Source: Rhizobium rosettiformans
Lineage (GTDB): Bacteria; Pseudomonadota; Alphaproteobacteria; Rhizobiales; Rhizobiaceae
Assembly (NCBI RefSeq): GCF_016806065.1
Contig: NZ_CP032407.1
Coordinates: 72,911 to 136,910, forward strand
DNA: 64,000 nucleotides
Reading direction: 5' to 3'
In this document: positions 44,000 through 53,813 of the stretch, piece after piece
Position numbering within the stretch: position 1 is the stretch's first letter
How the letters are laid out: every line of letters begins with the position of its first letter
The notes under the pieces: generated by a model
Database searches by the model: none
Seen by the model: the letters and a program-made list of their open reading frames with translations, nothing else
Told to the model about the DNA's origin: nothing
Position numbers and translations under genes: made by a program

Positions 44000-44228
44000 G
44001 ACATTTCGAGTGAAAGGCTTTGTGCTCCTCTCCGTTCTGGTTGCTGCCGGCGTAACTGGCTGCGCCGGTGCTCCGAAAGAGAAGACTGCACCATGCAAGA
44101 GGCCGGCAAACCTCACATCCTACGCCGAGCATCCGCGACAGGAATGTGGCCCAATGACCAGCGTGAATGGCAACCCATCGGAAGCGCTGGCGGCGATCGA
44201 CGCTTTCGCTGCAAGCGGAGAGCAGTGA
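43992..44228 (+). CDS. virB7: Small lipoprotein, VirB7-like
   Basis: 78 residues. The lipobox is VTGC with the lipid-attachment Cys at about residue 24 (VLVAAGVTGCAGAP). The mature part has two further cysteines (APCKRPAN, QECGPM) that could form disulfides, as VirB7 does with VirB9. GTG start overlaps the VirB5 stop. Located between VirB5 and VirB6 rather than after VirB6, so the name is by analogy. Confidence 0.78.
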   Translation: MTKTFRVKGFVLLSVLVAAGVTGCAGAPKEKTAPCKRPANLTSYAEHPRQECGPMTSVNGNPSEALAAIDAFAASGEQ

Positions 44229-44232
44229 CCCC

Positions 44233-45261
44233 ATGAACTTTCTAGGCGGCCTGCTTGAGGCTCTTGAAGATGCAGGGCGGAATTTCTCCCAACGGGCTTA
44301 TGAGGTCGTTGGCGACGAGATCATGCCCTTGCTGACGATCATGCTTATTGCCTACGTCGCCTATTACGGACTTCAACTCGTCATGGGGACCGCGCGAGTG
44401 AGCGTCGGCGAGATCGTCGGCCGGGTCGTGCGGATGATACTTATCGTCGCCTTTATTGATCAGTGGGGCAACTTCCAACTCTTCTTTTACGACTGGCTGA
44501 ACAACACGCCTGAAGACGTGGGGCGGGCGCTCTTGACGGCTAGCAGTACCGGGATAACTGAGCCGACAGACGGCCTCTCCATGATTTGGGAGACGGCAAA
44601 TGAGGCAGCAGCAGCATTCGCGGAGCAGTCGGGCTACTTCGCCATTCTCCCGGGCCTTGTAGGGTTCCTGATCATGCTGGCGGTTGGGCTGTTCATTGCA
44701 GTTGCGCTTGCCATCCTAGTGCTTGCGAAGGTGATGATGTGGGTGCTGCTTGGCACTGCACCGATCTTTATCGCCTGCCTATTGTTTGATTCCACACGCC
44801 AGTACGGAATGGCTTGGTTCCAGCAGGTTTTGACGTACGCAATCATTCCGCTCTTCGTTTACGTCGTCGCCGCCTTTCTCATCACGACCATGGACGCTGA
44901 ACTGCAGAAGGTCGCAGCGGCAGCATCCGCAAACGAGATCCAGTTAGACGATATCTCGGCTTTCGTCCTGATCTGTGCGGCTGGCGCTTTTGTCCTCTTC
45001 AACATTCAAACTCTTGCCCAGGGAATTACCGGGGGCGTGGCAACGGGCGTTGGGCAGATCGCTCGATCGGTTGGCTACGCGACCGGTGTTGCACTGCCGG
45101 CACGAGCTTTGACCGCGACACGTTCTGTAGCCGGCAGGGCTGGAGAATTAGGAATGGCCGCACGCGCCAGAACCCATGCCGGCATGAGGGAAAACATCCA
45201 AAACGCCGGTGCAGCAGAAGCGATGCAAAACAGAATTACCAACAACAGTCTGCCCAACTAG
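44233..45261 (+). CDS. virB6: VirB6 inner-membrane channel protein
   Basis: 342 residues from ATG 44233. Polytopic TrbL/VirB6 family protein with about six helices (MPLLTIMLIAYVAYYGLQL, GRVVRMILIVAFIDQWG, LVGFLIMLAVGLFIAVALAI, VMMWVLLGTAPIFIACLLF, YAIIPLFVYVVAAFLI, FVLICAAGAFVLF). C-terminal tail is basic and glycine-rich. Four bases separate it from the lipoprotein. Confidence 0.93.
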   Translation: MNFLGGLLEALEDAGRNFSQRAYEVVGDEIMPLLTIMLIAYVAYYGLQLVMGTARVSVGEIVGRVVRMILIVAFIDQWGNFQLFFYDWLNNTPEDVGRALLTASSTGITEPTDGLSMIWETANEAAAAFAEQSGYFAILPGLVGFLIMLAVGLFIAVALAILVLAKVMMWVLLGTAPIFIACLLFDSTRQYGMAWFQQVLTYAIIPLFVYVVAAFLITTMDAELQKVAAAASANEIQLDDISAFVLICAAGAFVLFNIQTLAQGITGGVATGVGQIARSVGYATGVALPARALTATRSVAGRAGELGMAARARTHAGMRENIQNAGAAEAMQNRITNNSLPN

Positions 45262-45294
45262 GCAACTGGTGGCGGGAATTAAGGGCTAGGATAG

Positions 45295-45987
45295 ATGGCA
45301 GAGAATAACGATGCTCTCCGGAGCTATTTTCAGGATGGGGACCGTTGGGAACAAGAGATCGTAAAAAAGGCCAAACGGTCCAAGGCGTTCGCTTGGCTGA
45401 TTACGCTGATCTTCGGCGGCATCACGATCCTGTCGCTCTCCGCATTGGTGATGCTCGTGCCCCTCAAGAGCTTCGAGCCGTACATTGTCGAGGTCGACAA
45501 GAACACTGGCTATATTGAGGTCAAGACAGGGCTGACCCGAACATCGAACATCACCGATCAGCAGGCGGTCACTCAGGCGAATGTCGTCCGTTACATTCGA
45601 TCCCGCGAGGGCTATGATCCTTTTGCCATTGAGCAGAACTTTGGAATTGCAGCTTTGCTCTCCACCGGGGACGCAGCGCGCGACCTCCAGGCCCAATGGA
45701 GTGCCGCGAACCCTGACAATCCAGCTCGCCGGCTCGGCAAAAATAAGTCGATCACCGTCGACATAAAGTCTGTCACCTTCCCGAACACGACAACGGCGCT
45801 CGTCCGGTTCTCGACGCATGAGCGCTCTGATGCAGACGTCATCACGCGCCATTTCATCTCTATCGTTCGCTATCGCTACACCGATACGCCAGAGCGCAAC
45901 GAATGGCGCTTCGAAAACCCGTTGGGCTTCCAAGTTTATGACTACCGCCGTGATCAGGAAACGGTGACCTCGGGAGGCCAGCAGTGA
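45295..45987 (+). CDS. virB8: VirB8
   Basis: 230 residues, a bitopic inner-membrane protein. Cytoplasmic N-terminus, one helix (about 34-56, FAWLITLIFGGITILSLSAL) and a periplasmic domain with PFKSFEPYIVEVDKNTGYIE-type start, VVRYIRSREGYDPFAIEQNF and DYRRDQETV end. It nucleates channel assembly. Ribosome site TAGGATAG. Its stop overlaps virB9. Confidence 0.95.
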   Translation: MAENNDALRSYFQDGDRWEQEIVKKAKRSKAFAWLITLIFGGITILSLSALVMLVPLKSFEPYIVEVDKNTGYIEVKTGLTRTSNITDQQAVTQANVVRYIRSREGYDPFAIEQNFGIAALLSTGDAARDLQAQWSAANPDNPARRLGKNKSITVDIKSVTFPNTTTALVRFSTHERSDADVITRHFISIVRYRYTDTPERNEWRFENPLGFQVYDYRRDQETVTSGGQQ

Positions 45988-46796
45988 AATATGGCTTCCT
46001 ACTAGCGGCGTCGATCGCCGCTCTCACGATGACTCACGCCTATGCGGCGCAACAGCCCCGCCCTGGCAGTCTGGATGCGCGTGTGACCAGTGTCGTCTAT
46101 CAGCCGAACAACGTCGTGAAGGTGTCTGCAACCTACGGCATCTCAACGATGATCATCTTCGACGAAGATGAGAAGTTTGAGACGATCTCGCTTGGCGACA
46201 CCGACAGTTGGCAGGTTGCCCCGTCCGAAAAGGGCAACATCCTTTTCGTCAAGCCGATAGCCAAGGACGTTTCCACAAACATGAACGTGGTGACCTCAAA
46301 GAGGATCTACTTCCTTGAGCTGAACGACTATGCACCGGAAGCAGGGAAAAAGGTCTTCGGCATTCGCTTCGTTTATCCCGAGAAGAACCTGAACGAGTCT
46401 CTGCGGAAGGAGGCTGAGTTTCGGGCAGCTAACCCGAACATTTCGAGCATCGACAAAGCGAACGTCAATATTGACTACTCTTTCTCGGGCGACGCGGCGC
46501 TGAAGCCGACAATGGTCTTCGATGACGGAAAGAAGACCTTTTTCAAGTTCGGCCGAGGGACCGTGCCGGCCATTTTTGCCGTTCAATCCGACTTCTCAGA
46601 GACCCTGCGAAACTTCCGCAAGGAAGGCGAATACATCGTCGTTGACGGCGTAGCCACGCAATACACGCTCCGGGACGGAAACCAGTGGACGTGCATTTTC
46701 AACCTCCGCAAGCCGGACTTTGCAGCACCTGATCCTGACATCTTGGCTCCGAAGCCGGATCCTGATGCCAGCAAACGCAGGAGGAGCGGCAACTAA
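45984..46796 (+). CDS. virB9: VirB9
   Basis: 270 residues with a signal peptide (FLLAASIAALTMTHAYAAQ). Family motifs: DARVTSVVYQPNNVVKVSA, DTDSWQVAP, NYSF-like FSGDAALKP, DDGKKTFFKF, DGVATQYTLRDGNQWTCIFN. GTG start overlaps the VirB8 stop (GTGA). Forms the outer part of the core complex with VirB7 and VirB10. Stop overlaps virB10 (TAATG). Confidence 0.95.
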   Translation: MKYGFLLAASIAALTMTHAYAAQQPRPGSLDARVTSVVYQPNNVVKVSATYGISTMIIFDEDEKFETISLGDTDSWQVAPSEKGNILFVKPIAKDVSTNMNVVTSKRIYFLELNDYAPEAGKKVFGIRFVYPEKNLNESLRKEAEFRAANPNISSIDKANVNIDYSFSGDAALKPTMVFDDGKKTFFKFGRGTVPAIFAVQSDFSETLRNFRKEGEYIVVDGVATQYTLRDGNQWTCIFNLRKPDFAAPDPDILAPKPDPDASKRRRSGN

Positions 46797-48019
46797 TGAA
46801 GCGCAGCCCTGAACTCGACGCAATGGCGGCGGCCGACGAGGCCGAAATCAGCAATCGAAACGTGAAGCGCAATCAAACGGTCGGCATGGCCGCCCTTTTG
46901 CTGGCTGGCGTCTTCGCCGCGTACCTGGTGCTCGCCACGTCCGGAGAAAGCCCGCCTGAAAGCCCGCAAAGTGAGGAGGAGTTCCGTACCACGACCTTCC
47001 GGCCGCCCGGTTTCGTGCGCGATGGAGAACCTACTCCCCCACCACCCGAACAGCCTGTCTTGGAACTTCCACCTCCGCCACCTCCGCCGCCACCTCCGCC
47101 GCCAGCTCCGCCGGTGGACGTCACTGAATTCAACGTGCCTCCCCCGCCCGAAGTAGCTCAACCGGCGAGCGCGCCCCCGCCCGCCGAAGAGGTATTTCCG
47201 GAGCGATTTCGGTCAAAGCTAATCACGCTTGACCAGAACCTGGGAGGATCCGCGAATGGTTCGCTCGATGGCTCGAACGGCGGCACGCCTTTGACCGTCG
47301 CTGGCGAGGATCGCAACAGCCAGTACCTGTCCTCAGCGAGTGCTATCGGTGACCGTTCCGCCAAAGCCCGGCAGATTGAGCGCATCGACGCCATGATCCC
47401 AGAGGGCACGCTGATCCCCGGCATCTTGGAATCGGCGATCGTCAGCGACCTTCCGGGCCAAGTCCGGGCCATCACATCCAAGGATGTCTACTCCTTCGAT
47501 GGGCGGCGCGTCCTGATCCCAACAGGAACCCGCCTGATCGGGGAATATCAGTCCGAAGTTACGCGGGGGCAGAAGCGGGTCTTTGTCGTGTGGACGAGGT
47601 TGATCCGGGATGACGGCGTGTCGGTGCGCTTGAACTCCATCGGCACGGACAGCCTCGGGCGATCGGGCCTGACGGGTCATGTCGACAACAAGTTTCGTGA
47701 GCGCTTTGGCGCATCAATCTTGCTGTCGATCGTCGGAGGCGGTGCAAGCTATCTAACCGGATACGGTAGCGACTCCAGCTCCGGAAACGATGACGCCGAA
47801 AGAGGTGCTGAACTGGCGCGAGAAACGATCGCGCAGACCTTCAGCGACATGGCGAACACGGTCCTTGCCGAAAACCTCAGGATCCCGCCAACGATCAGCG
47901 TACCGCAAGGCGAGCGGATCTTTGTCTATGTTCGCCAGGACCTCGATTTCAGCGCCATGTACGACGATCCTGTCACGGAAGCGATGAAGGAGATCAAACG
48001 TGAACGTTATGGTAGGTAA
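46796..48019 (+). CDS. virB10: VirB10
   Basis: 407 residues. Short cytoplasmic part, helix (MAALLLAGVFAAYLVLA), a proline-rich spacer with long poly-Pro runs (about 75-125) and the TrbI-like periplasmic domain with MIPEGTLIPGILESAIVSDL, GRRVLIPTGTRLIGEYQ, FVVWTRLIRDDGVSVRL and PPTISVPQGERIFVYVRQDL. It bridges inner and outer membranes and senses ATP use. It overlaps virB11 by about 20 bases. Confidence 0.96.
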   Translation: MKRSPELDAMAAADEAEISNRNVKRNQTVGMAALLLAGVFAAYLVLATSGESPPESPQSEEEFRTTTFRPPGFVRDGEPTPPPPEQPVLELPPPPPPPPPPPPAPPVDVTEFNVPPPPEVAQPASAPPPAEEVFPERFRSKLITLDQNLGGSANGSLDGSNGGTPLTVAGEDRNSQYLSSASAIGDRSAKARQIERIDAMIPEGTLIPGILESAIVSDLPGQVRAITSKDVYSFDGRRVLIPTGTRLIGEYQSEVTRGQKRVFVVWTRLIRDDGVSVRLNSIGTDSLGRSGLTGHVDNKFRERFGASILLSIVGGGASYLTGYGSDSSSGNDDAERGAELARETIAQTFSDMANTVLAENLRIPPTISVPQGERIFVYVRQDLDFSAMYDDPVTEAMKEIKRERYGR

Positions 48020-49022
48020 CACGACCGCTCATGATCCTCATTATTTCCTGAACCGGTCTCTGGAGCCCATCAGGCAATTTCTCGATGACCCGAAGGTGGT
48101 TGAGATTGCGGTGAACCGGCCAGGCCAAGTCTATGTTGAACGCTTCGGTGCTGATCACATGGAGCATCATGAAATCGATGCTCTGACTGCACGCGAGATT
48201 GAAAACATTGGCGAGCGGGTTGCCGCAGCGACGAAGCAGTTCCTCAACGCCGCTAATCCGATCCTTAGTGCAGCACTGCCATCCGGCGAACGTATCCAGG
48301 TCGTCTTGCCGCCCGCGGCACCCGACGGTGGGTCGATCACGATCCGTAAGCAGGTTGTGCAGAATTTCTCTCTGCAGGACTACCGTGACAACGGCTCTCT
48401 CGACAAAGTCTCGGTTGCTGTCGGGGGCTTAAGCGACGTGGATCGGGAGCTGATCGCCTATCTACGCGCAGAGAAGATCTACGACTTCATCCATACGGCC
48501 ATCACGAAGCGGGTTTCGATCCTGATCAGTGGCGGCACGTCGTCGGGAAAAACCACGTTTCTGAACGCTTGTCTGAACTCCGTAGACCTGAATGAGCGGA
48601 TCCTGACGCTTGAAGACACTCGTGAGCTATTCCCCCCACAGAAGAACGCGGTCCACCTGATCGCCTCCAAGGATGGGCAAGGCACCGCAAACGTCACGAT
48701 TCAGAACCTTCTTGAATCGGCGCTTCGAATGCGGCCGGATCGCCTCTTTGTTGGCGAGATTCGTGGAGCTGAGGCCTTTTCATTCCTTCGCGCCATCAAC
48801 ACAGGCCACCCGGGCAGCATGTCGACAGTACACGCCGATACGCCGCTCGGCGCCTATGAACAGCTTGCCATGATGATGCAGCAGTCCGGCATGTCCGCCG
48901 GCTACTCCAAGCAGGATCTGATGTCCTACATCCAAATGGTCATTCCGATCGTCATCCAGCTCAGGCGGGAAGGCGGCAAGCGCGGGGTTTCCGAAATCTA
49001 CTTCGCACGGGATGCATCATGA
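48000..49022 (+). CDS. virB11: VirB11 ATPase
   Basis: 340 residues, the hexameric traffic ATPase. Contains Walker A ILISGGTSSGKTTFLNACL, the Asp box LTLEDTRELF, Walker B MRPDRLFVGEIRGAEAFSFL and His box NTGHPGSMSTVHAD. The start is GTG at 48000 or ATG at 48009; both lie inside the end of virB10. It switches the system between pilus assembly and substrate transport. The stop overlaps virD4. Confidence 0.97.
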   Translation: MNVMVGNTTAHDPHYFLNRSLEPIRQFLDDPKVVEIAVNRPGQVYVERFGADHMEHHEIDALTAREIENIGERVAAATKQFLNAANPILSAALPSGERIQVVLPPAAPDGGSITIRKQVVQNFSLQDYRDNGSLDKVSVAVGGLSDVDRELIAYLRAEKIYDFIHTAITKRVSILISGGTSSGKTTFLNACLNSVDLNERILTLEDTRELFPPQKNAVHLIASKDGQGTANVTIQNLLESALRMRPDRLFVGEIRGAEAFSFLRAINTGHPGSMSTVHADTPLGAYEQLAMMMQQSGMSAGYSKQDLMSYIQMVIPIVIQLRREGGKRGVSEIYFARDAS

Positions 49023-51106
49023 GTAAGGGGGTACAGGCCTTCTATCTGTTCTTCTGCCTGTTGATCGCATTTGCAGTCTGGATGCTGGCGTACGGGGCGG
49101 GGCTTCAGCTTTTCTACGGTGACGGTAGGATCCTCGAGGCGACAATCACCTCAAACCCATTCGCGCCAATTCAGCAGTTCTGGGCCTATAGCTCCTCCCC
49201 TTCCCTACAAAAAGTCGCGCTCGGCTCCGTAGTGCCCGCGCTGCTCGTATCAGGCCTCATTGCTTACCTTGGGCTCAAACCTACCAGCAATCCATTGGGT
49301 GATGCGGCCTTTCAGGATCTTGCAACCCTTCGGCGCGGGAAGTGGTTTGGCAGACGAGGTCACATATTCGGCCGCATCGGGAGCAACGTCCTCCGCGCGT
49401 ATGACGATCGCCACCACCTCATTATTGGCCCGACGCGATCCGGTAAGGGCGCGGGCTACGTCATCCCCAACGCTCTCATGCACGAAGGCTCTATGATCGT
49501 CACGGATCTGAAGGGCGAGGTCTACAAGGCAACCGCCGGCTATCGGAAGCGCAACGGCAGCCAGGTCTTCTTGTTCGCGCCGGGTTCCGAGACGACCAAC
49601 AGCTATAATCCCTTGGATTTCGTTCGTCAGGAGCGAGGCAATCGCACGACTGACATTCAAAATATCGCCAGCATTCTTGTACCGGAAAACACCGAATCCG
49701 AGAATTCAGTTTGGCAGGCCACAGCTCAACAGGTTCTCGCCGGCGCCATCAGTTATGTTCTTGAAAGCCCCTTCTACAAAGGGCGCAGGAACCTCGGCGA
49801 GATCAACTCCTTCTTTAACAGCGGGACCGATCTGCAGGCCTTGATGAAGTACATCAAGGAGAAGGAGCCATACCTGTCGAAGTTCACGATGGAGAGCTTA
49901 AATTCCTACCTGTCTCTCTCGGATCGGGCCGCGGCCTCGGCACTGCTTGATATCCAGAAGGCGATGAGGCCGTTCAAGAACGAACGCGTTGTGGCCGCAA
50001 CGAACGTGACCGACATGGACCTTCGATCCATGAAGCGTCGCCCCATCACAATCTACCTTGCCCCGAACATCACCGACATCACCCTTCTTAGGCCGCTGCT
50101 GACGCTGTTCGTTCAACAGGTGATGGACATACTTACCCTTGAGCATGATCCCAACTCCGTGCCGGTCTATTTTCTGCTGGATGAGTTTCGCCAGCTGAAG
50201 CGCATGGACGAAATCATGACGAAGCTGCCCTATGTGGCCGGCTATAAGATCAAGCTCGCCTTCATCATCCAGGACCTGAAGAACTTGGATGAGATCTATG
50301 GTGAGACGTCCCGACATTCGCTCCTTGGCAACTGCGGCTATCAGCTCATCCTTGGTGCCAATGACCAGGCCACGGCAGAGTATGCTTCCCGCGCGCTTGG
50401 CAAGAGAACTATCCGATATCAGTCTGAATCCCGCACTATCGAGCTTATGGGCCTCCCGCGCCGAACAAAGGTCGAGCAAATTCGCGATCGGGACCTGATG
50501 ATGCCGCAGGAAGTGCGCCAGATGCCCGAGAACAAGATGATCTTGCTGGTGGAGGGTCAGCGGCCAATTTTTGGAGACAAGCTGCGCTTCTTTAAGACGC
50601 AGCCCTTCAAGGAGGCGGAGGCCTATTCTCAGACGCACATACCGACCGTTCCAACTGTCGATTACCTGCCACCTAAACCTGTTCCAGCGACCACGCCAGC
50701 CTATGCCAATGCAGGCCAGGAACAGGCTGATGAAGCAGAAGCGATAAAGCCTGCGACTGAGGCGAAAGCGGAGGAACCGCGGGCGCCTGTCCAGGAGGAG
50801 GCTCCGAAAGAGCCAGCGCCCTCCACCTCGCCCGCTCGTGTTGTGAATCCATCCGCCCTGGCCAACAAGAAGGTCAGCGCCGGGGGCACTCCGGAACCTG
50901 CTAAGACAGCTGTGCCCGCTCCCGAAAAGCGCACAACACCTGTCTCAGAGAACGACATCGAAAAAGCGCACAATCATCGGGTTAGTCGTCTAAGGGAGGT
51001 CGTCGAACGGGAAGCCGAAGGCAAATCACCGCGCAAGAGGAAGAGCTTGGAAGAGCTATTCGCAGCGACCGTTCCTGATCCAATCATGGAACAGGCCGGC
51101 CGCTAA
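49019..51106 (+). CDS. virD4: VirD4/TraG coupling protein
   Basis: 695 residues. Two N-terminal helices (FYLFFCLLIAFAVWMLAYGA, VPALLVSGLIAYLG) anchor the AAA-like ATPase with Walker A GPTRSGKGAGYVIPN and Walker B FLLDEFRQLKRMDE. The last 140 residues are an Ala/Pro/Glu-rich extension ending in basic helices. It couples the relaxase-DNA complex to the channel. ATGA overlap with virB11 makes it the last gene of the operon. Confidence 0.96.
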   Translation: MSKGVQAFYLFFCLLIAFAVWMLAYGAGLQLFYGDGRILEATITSNPFAPIQQFWAYSSSPSLQKVALGSVVPALLVSGLIAYLGLKPTSNPLGDAAFQDLATLRRGKWFGRRGHIFGRIGSNVLRAYDDRHHLIIGPTRSGKGAGYVIPNALMHEGSMIVTDLKGEVYKATAGYRKRNGSQVFLFAPGSETTNSYNPLDFVRQERGNRTTDIQNIASILVPENTESENSVWQATAQQVLAGAISYVLESPFYKGRRNLGEINSFFNSGTDLQALMKYIKEKEPYLSKFTMESLNSYLSLSDRAAASALLDIQKAMRPFKNERVVAATNVTDMDLRSMKRRPITIYLAPNITDITLLRPLLTLFVQQVMDILTLEHDPNSVPVYFLLDEFRQLKRMDEIMTKLPYVAGYKIKLAFIIQDLKNLDEIYGETSRHSLLGNCGYQLILGANDQATAEYASRALGKRTIRYQSESRTIELMGLPRRTKVEQIRDRDLMMPQEVRQMPENKMILLVEGQRPIFGDKLRFFKTQPFKEAEAYSQTHIPTVPTVDYLPPKPVPATTPAYANAGQEQADEAEAIKPATEAKAEEPRAPVQEEAPKEPAPSTSPARVVNPSALANKKVSAGGTPEPAKTAVPAPEKRTTPVSENDIEKAHNHRVSRLREVVEREAEGKSPRKRKSLEELFAATVPDPIMEQAGR

Positions 51107-51113
51107 TTCAGGT

Positions 51114-51326
51114 TCAGAAGGGCCAGAAGCTCGATGCGTACTGACCCGCCTCTGTTAGCCAAGCCACAGAAGCATGATACCAGCCGATCACGGTCCCGTA
51201 GACCTTGATCAGGATCGCGAGGATCCCAACGGAGACCATACCCCACACCATCATCTTGCCGACGATGTCGGCAGACTTGGGGTCGTTTACTTCCACCAAA
51301 TAGGTGTTCTGATTACCGTCCTGCAT
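51114..51326 (-). CDS. Small membrane protein beside the relaxase
   Basis: 70 residues with one helix (MMVWGMVSVGILAILIKVYG) and aromatic C-terminus (YASSFWPF). It follows the relaxase gene by six bases and is convergent with virD4. No known domain. Possibly a membrane partner of the relaxosome or an exclusion factor; this is a guess from position. Confidence 0.7.
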   Translation of the reverse strand: MQDGNQNTYLVEVNDPKSADIVGKMMVWGMVSVGILAILIKVYGTVIGWYHASVAWLTEAGQYASSFWPF

Positions 51327-51332
51327 GACACT

Positions 51333-53810
51333 TTAGCGATCACGGTCGTCCCGATTACGCTCCCTCTGTTCAACCTGTTCACGCTCCAACTCCTCGAGCC
51401 GAGGAATGTGCTGTTGCGCGGGATCAGTCCGAGTGGTCTCGCCGCCCCGCTGGGCCGCTTCCCTGTCTCTGTTTACACGATCTTGCTGCCGCTGAGTAGC
51501 GTCCACCGTCTCAGCGAGCTGGTGAGCCTCACGCTCCGCTTGCCCAATCGGACGTTCCTCTTCCAGATCCACCCTGAGATCGCGTTGGCGATCGTCGGCA
51601 GTATCCGCAATTATCGGCTGCTTGTTTGACTTGTTTTCGTCCCCACGCTCTTCATTGCGCTCAATGGTCTCGATCTCCGCGCGCAGTTCCGGATCTTCGT
51701 TGGCAACATCCCCGAGATAGCCGTTTCCGGTAGCGGCGAGTTGAGCTGCATGATGAAGCGAAGCCTCAAGGCCCTTCTCATACTGCTCCCGGTTTTCGTC
51801 TCCGAGCTCGCCGGCTTCGATATGGGCGAGGCCGGAGCGATAGTGTTCCACATTTGCCATCGCATCGTGACCAGCCTCAACGACAGCCTCTCCATGCTTG
51901 GCAACAGCCGCCTCCCACTGGAGGTTAGCATTCGTCTGCTCTTGCACCTCAGATGCCGTTCTTTCCGGCGCGGCACCACCCTCTCTGGAGACGTCGCCAG
52001 CAGCGTTTCGTCCATCCTGCTCATCAAGTCCACGCTCCTTCATTTCGAGCATCTGCCTGCGCAGATCGACGATCTCGCGAGCGAGGGAGGAAACTTCTTC
52101 GAAGCCTGACCGGTCCTCTGGACCGGCGCTGCGCTGAAGGTTGAACAGAGCCGTTTCAACCGTCTTTTCGTACGCTTCGAACTCTGGGCGTGTCTGCTCG
52201 CGCATGTCCTTTGCCTCCGACAACATGTCTCTGATTGCTAACATATTGGAGCGGTAATCACCGCCAAAATCCGCATGAATGACCGAACCAGCAGGCGATT
52301 GATCCAGTTGGGCAAGGCCGTTTTCCAGATAGGAGCTATGCTGAGCGGCGTACGCCGCAACCACTGTGTCGCCGGCGTTGACTGCAATCTTCTGCCAAGT
52401 CTCCTGCGCTTTTAGGATGTACTGGCGGCTCCTCTGGCTCGTCGCCACCACGCGTCGACCAGCTCGCTTTGCGTCATATCGCGCCTGTGCCGGATCGCTG
52501 GTGCCTACATGCTCGGTTCGACCGTCATGCCTGACGGCGCGAACCTGATTTCGCGTGAAGGCTGGCGGCGTAGCGAACTCGCGCCGATCGGTCATTTCCA
52601 TATTAATGCCGTGGTCACGCGCCTTCTCGGCCATGACCTCACGCCATTGCCGGAAGGTGGCCGGAGTCGTCTCGATCCGGTCGCCCGCTTCCGAACGCAT
52701 GGTAACGATGGCATGGGCATGAACATGCGGCCGCTTGCCCCCCTCCCCTGCTTCTTTCGGATCGTTCTCCGGATCGTGCATAGCGAATACGTACCGATGG
52801 CCCGCAAACTGCTCAGCCAGGAAGTCGCGAACAGCTCCTTCGAACGCGACAGCATCCGTGCCGGCACGCGCCGACATGATCACGTGCATCACGTCACGGC
52901 TCTTGCGGCTGTGCAGCTCATCCCGCCATTCCTTTTGCACCAGGCCGCCCGCAGCCTTGTCATCGGCAACCGAACGTCCCTGATCGTCTCGAACGTCGTT
53001 CCGCTGCGCGATCAGGTCTCGCAACTTGGCAGCGCCATATTCCACGCCGTTGCCATAGCCTGTGAACGAGAAAGCCGCAGGGGCCTCTTTCGCAACGGCG
53101 CTGGCGTTGAAACGCTCCTGAACGATGGCGGCCGCCTCGGCGTCAGCCGTCAGCCGCTCGCCCTGCCCGCTGCGCAGCACGACATAGCCCTCGACCTTCA
53201 GCGATCCATTGTTTCGGGTTTCGACAAAGTAAGCGTAGCGTCGATCACCAAAGCCACTGCTGAGAATGTCCCGCACCTTCTCATGTGGGTTCGAGCCGCC
53301 GGAAACGCTCACCTCGACGCTAAACGCGCCGATATCGCGGCTCTCGGTCCTGTTTTGGAAAAGGTGATCCCAATCGCCACGGAGACGCGCCAGCTCCTCA
53401 CGGCCACGCAACGTCTCGCCGTTCTCGTTCTCAACCTTCAGCTCCCCCCCTCTGGAAACATAGTTGAGCATCGAGCCGACGCGGGCGCCACCACCGTAGG
53501 AAGCCAGTTTGACCACGGCGGGCTGGCTCCCTTTGGCAACGCTCGCAAGCCGAACGTCCATTGATCGCATAGCACCCGAACCGGCAGCCATCGTCCTCGC
53601 AGGCGATGACACGTTGAATGCCGAAGTCCTCACCCCTCCCCTAGATCCCGACCCGCCTTTAGACATCCCAACCTGGTGCTGCAGATTCTTCAGTCTCTTC
53701 TCAAGCTCTTCCTCGACAGCGCTCCCACGGCCGCCGAGCGTCATTTCGTGCAATAGCGCCGCGCGCCTTTGCTCCCATTCGCTTGTGAAAGTGCCGAAAA
53801 AGAACTCCAC
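51333..53810 (-). CDS. MOBP-type relaxase with duplicated relaxase fold
   Basis: 825 residues. It should nick oriT and carry the strand through the channel. The candidate nucleophile is Tyr117 in SMLNYVSR (motif I). The metal-binding triad is HVHAHAIV, His362, His364, His366 (motif III), in the segment beginning DVMHVIMSARAGTD and ending GDRIET. Upstream, residues 160-222 (GAFSVEVSVSGG, KVRDILSSGFGDRRYAYFVE, KVEGYVVLRS) repeat the same strand-helix-strand pattern without the histidines. Residues beyond 440 are coiled and disordered. Overall architecture is larger than RP4 TraI's relaxase domain, and tyrosine-to-histidine spacing is unusually long. Follows mobC closely. Confidence 0.9.
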   Translation of the reverse strand: MEFFFGTFTSEWEQRRAALLHEMTLGGRGSAVEEELEKRLKNLQHQVGMSKGGSGSRGGVRTSAFNVSSPARTMAAGSGAMRSMDVRLASVAKGSQPAVVKLASYGGGARVGSMLNYVSRGGELKVENENGETLRGREELARLRGDWDHLFQNRTESRDIGAFSVEVSVSGGSNPHEKVRDILSSGFGDRRYAYFVETRNNGSLKVEGYVVLRSGQGERLTADAEAAAIVQERFNASAVAKEAPAAFSFTGYGNGVEYGAAKLRDLIAQRNDVRDDQGRSVADDKAAGGLVQKEWRDELHSRKSRDVMHVIMSARAGTDAVAFEGAVRDFLAEQFAGHRYVFAMHDPENDPKEAGEGGKRPHVHAHAIVTMRSEAGDRIETTPATFRQWREVMAEKARDHGINMEMTDRREFATPPAFTRNQVRAVRHDGRTEHVGTSDPAQARYDAKRAGRRVVATSQRSRQYILKAQETWQKIAVNAGDTVVAAYAAQHSSYLENGLAQLDQSPAGSVIHADFGGDYRSNMLAIRDMLSEAKDMREQTRPEFEAYEKTVETALFNLQRSAGPEDRSGFEEVSSLAREIVDLRRQMLEMKERGLDEQDGRNAAGDVSREGGAAPERTASEVQEQTNANLQWEAAVAKHGEAVVEAGHDAMANVEHYRSGLAHIEAGELGDENREQYEKGLEASLHHAAQLAATGNGYLGDVANEDPELRAEIETIERNEERGDENKSNKQPIIADTADDRQRDLRVDLEEERPIGQAEREAHQLAETVDATQRQQDRVNRDREAAQRGGETTRTDPAQQHIPRLEELEREQVEQRERNRDDRDR

Positions 53811-53813
53811 GGC

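Noticed and set aside
51741..52109. Open frames on the plus strand through the relaxase gene, some over 300 codons (for example 52509-53564)
   Set aside because: They are antisense to a relaxase with clear motifs and have no recognisable protein content; high G+C makes long shadow frames common.
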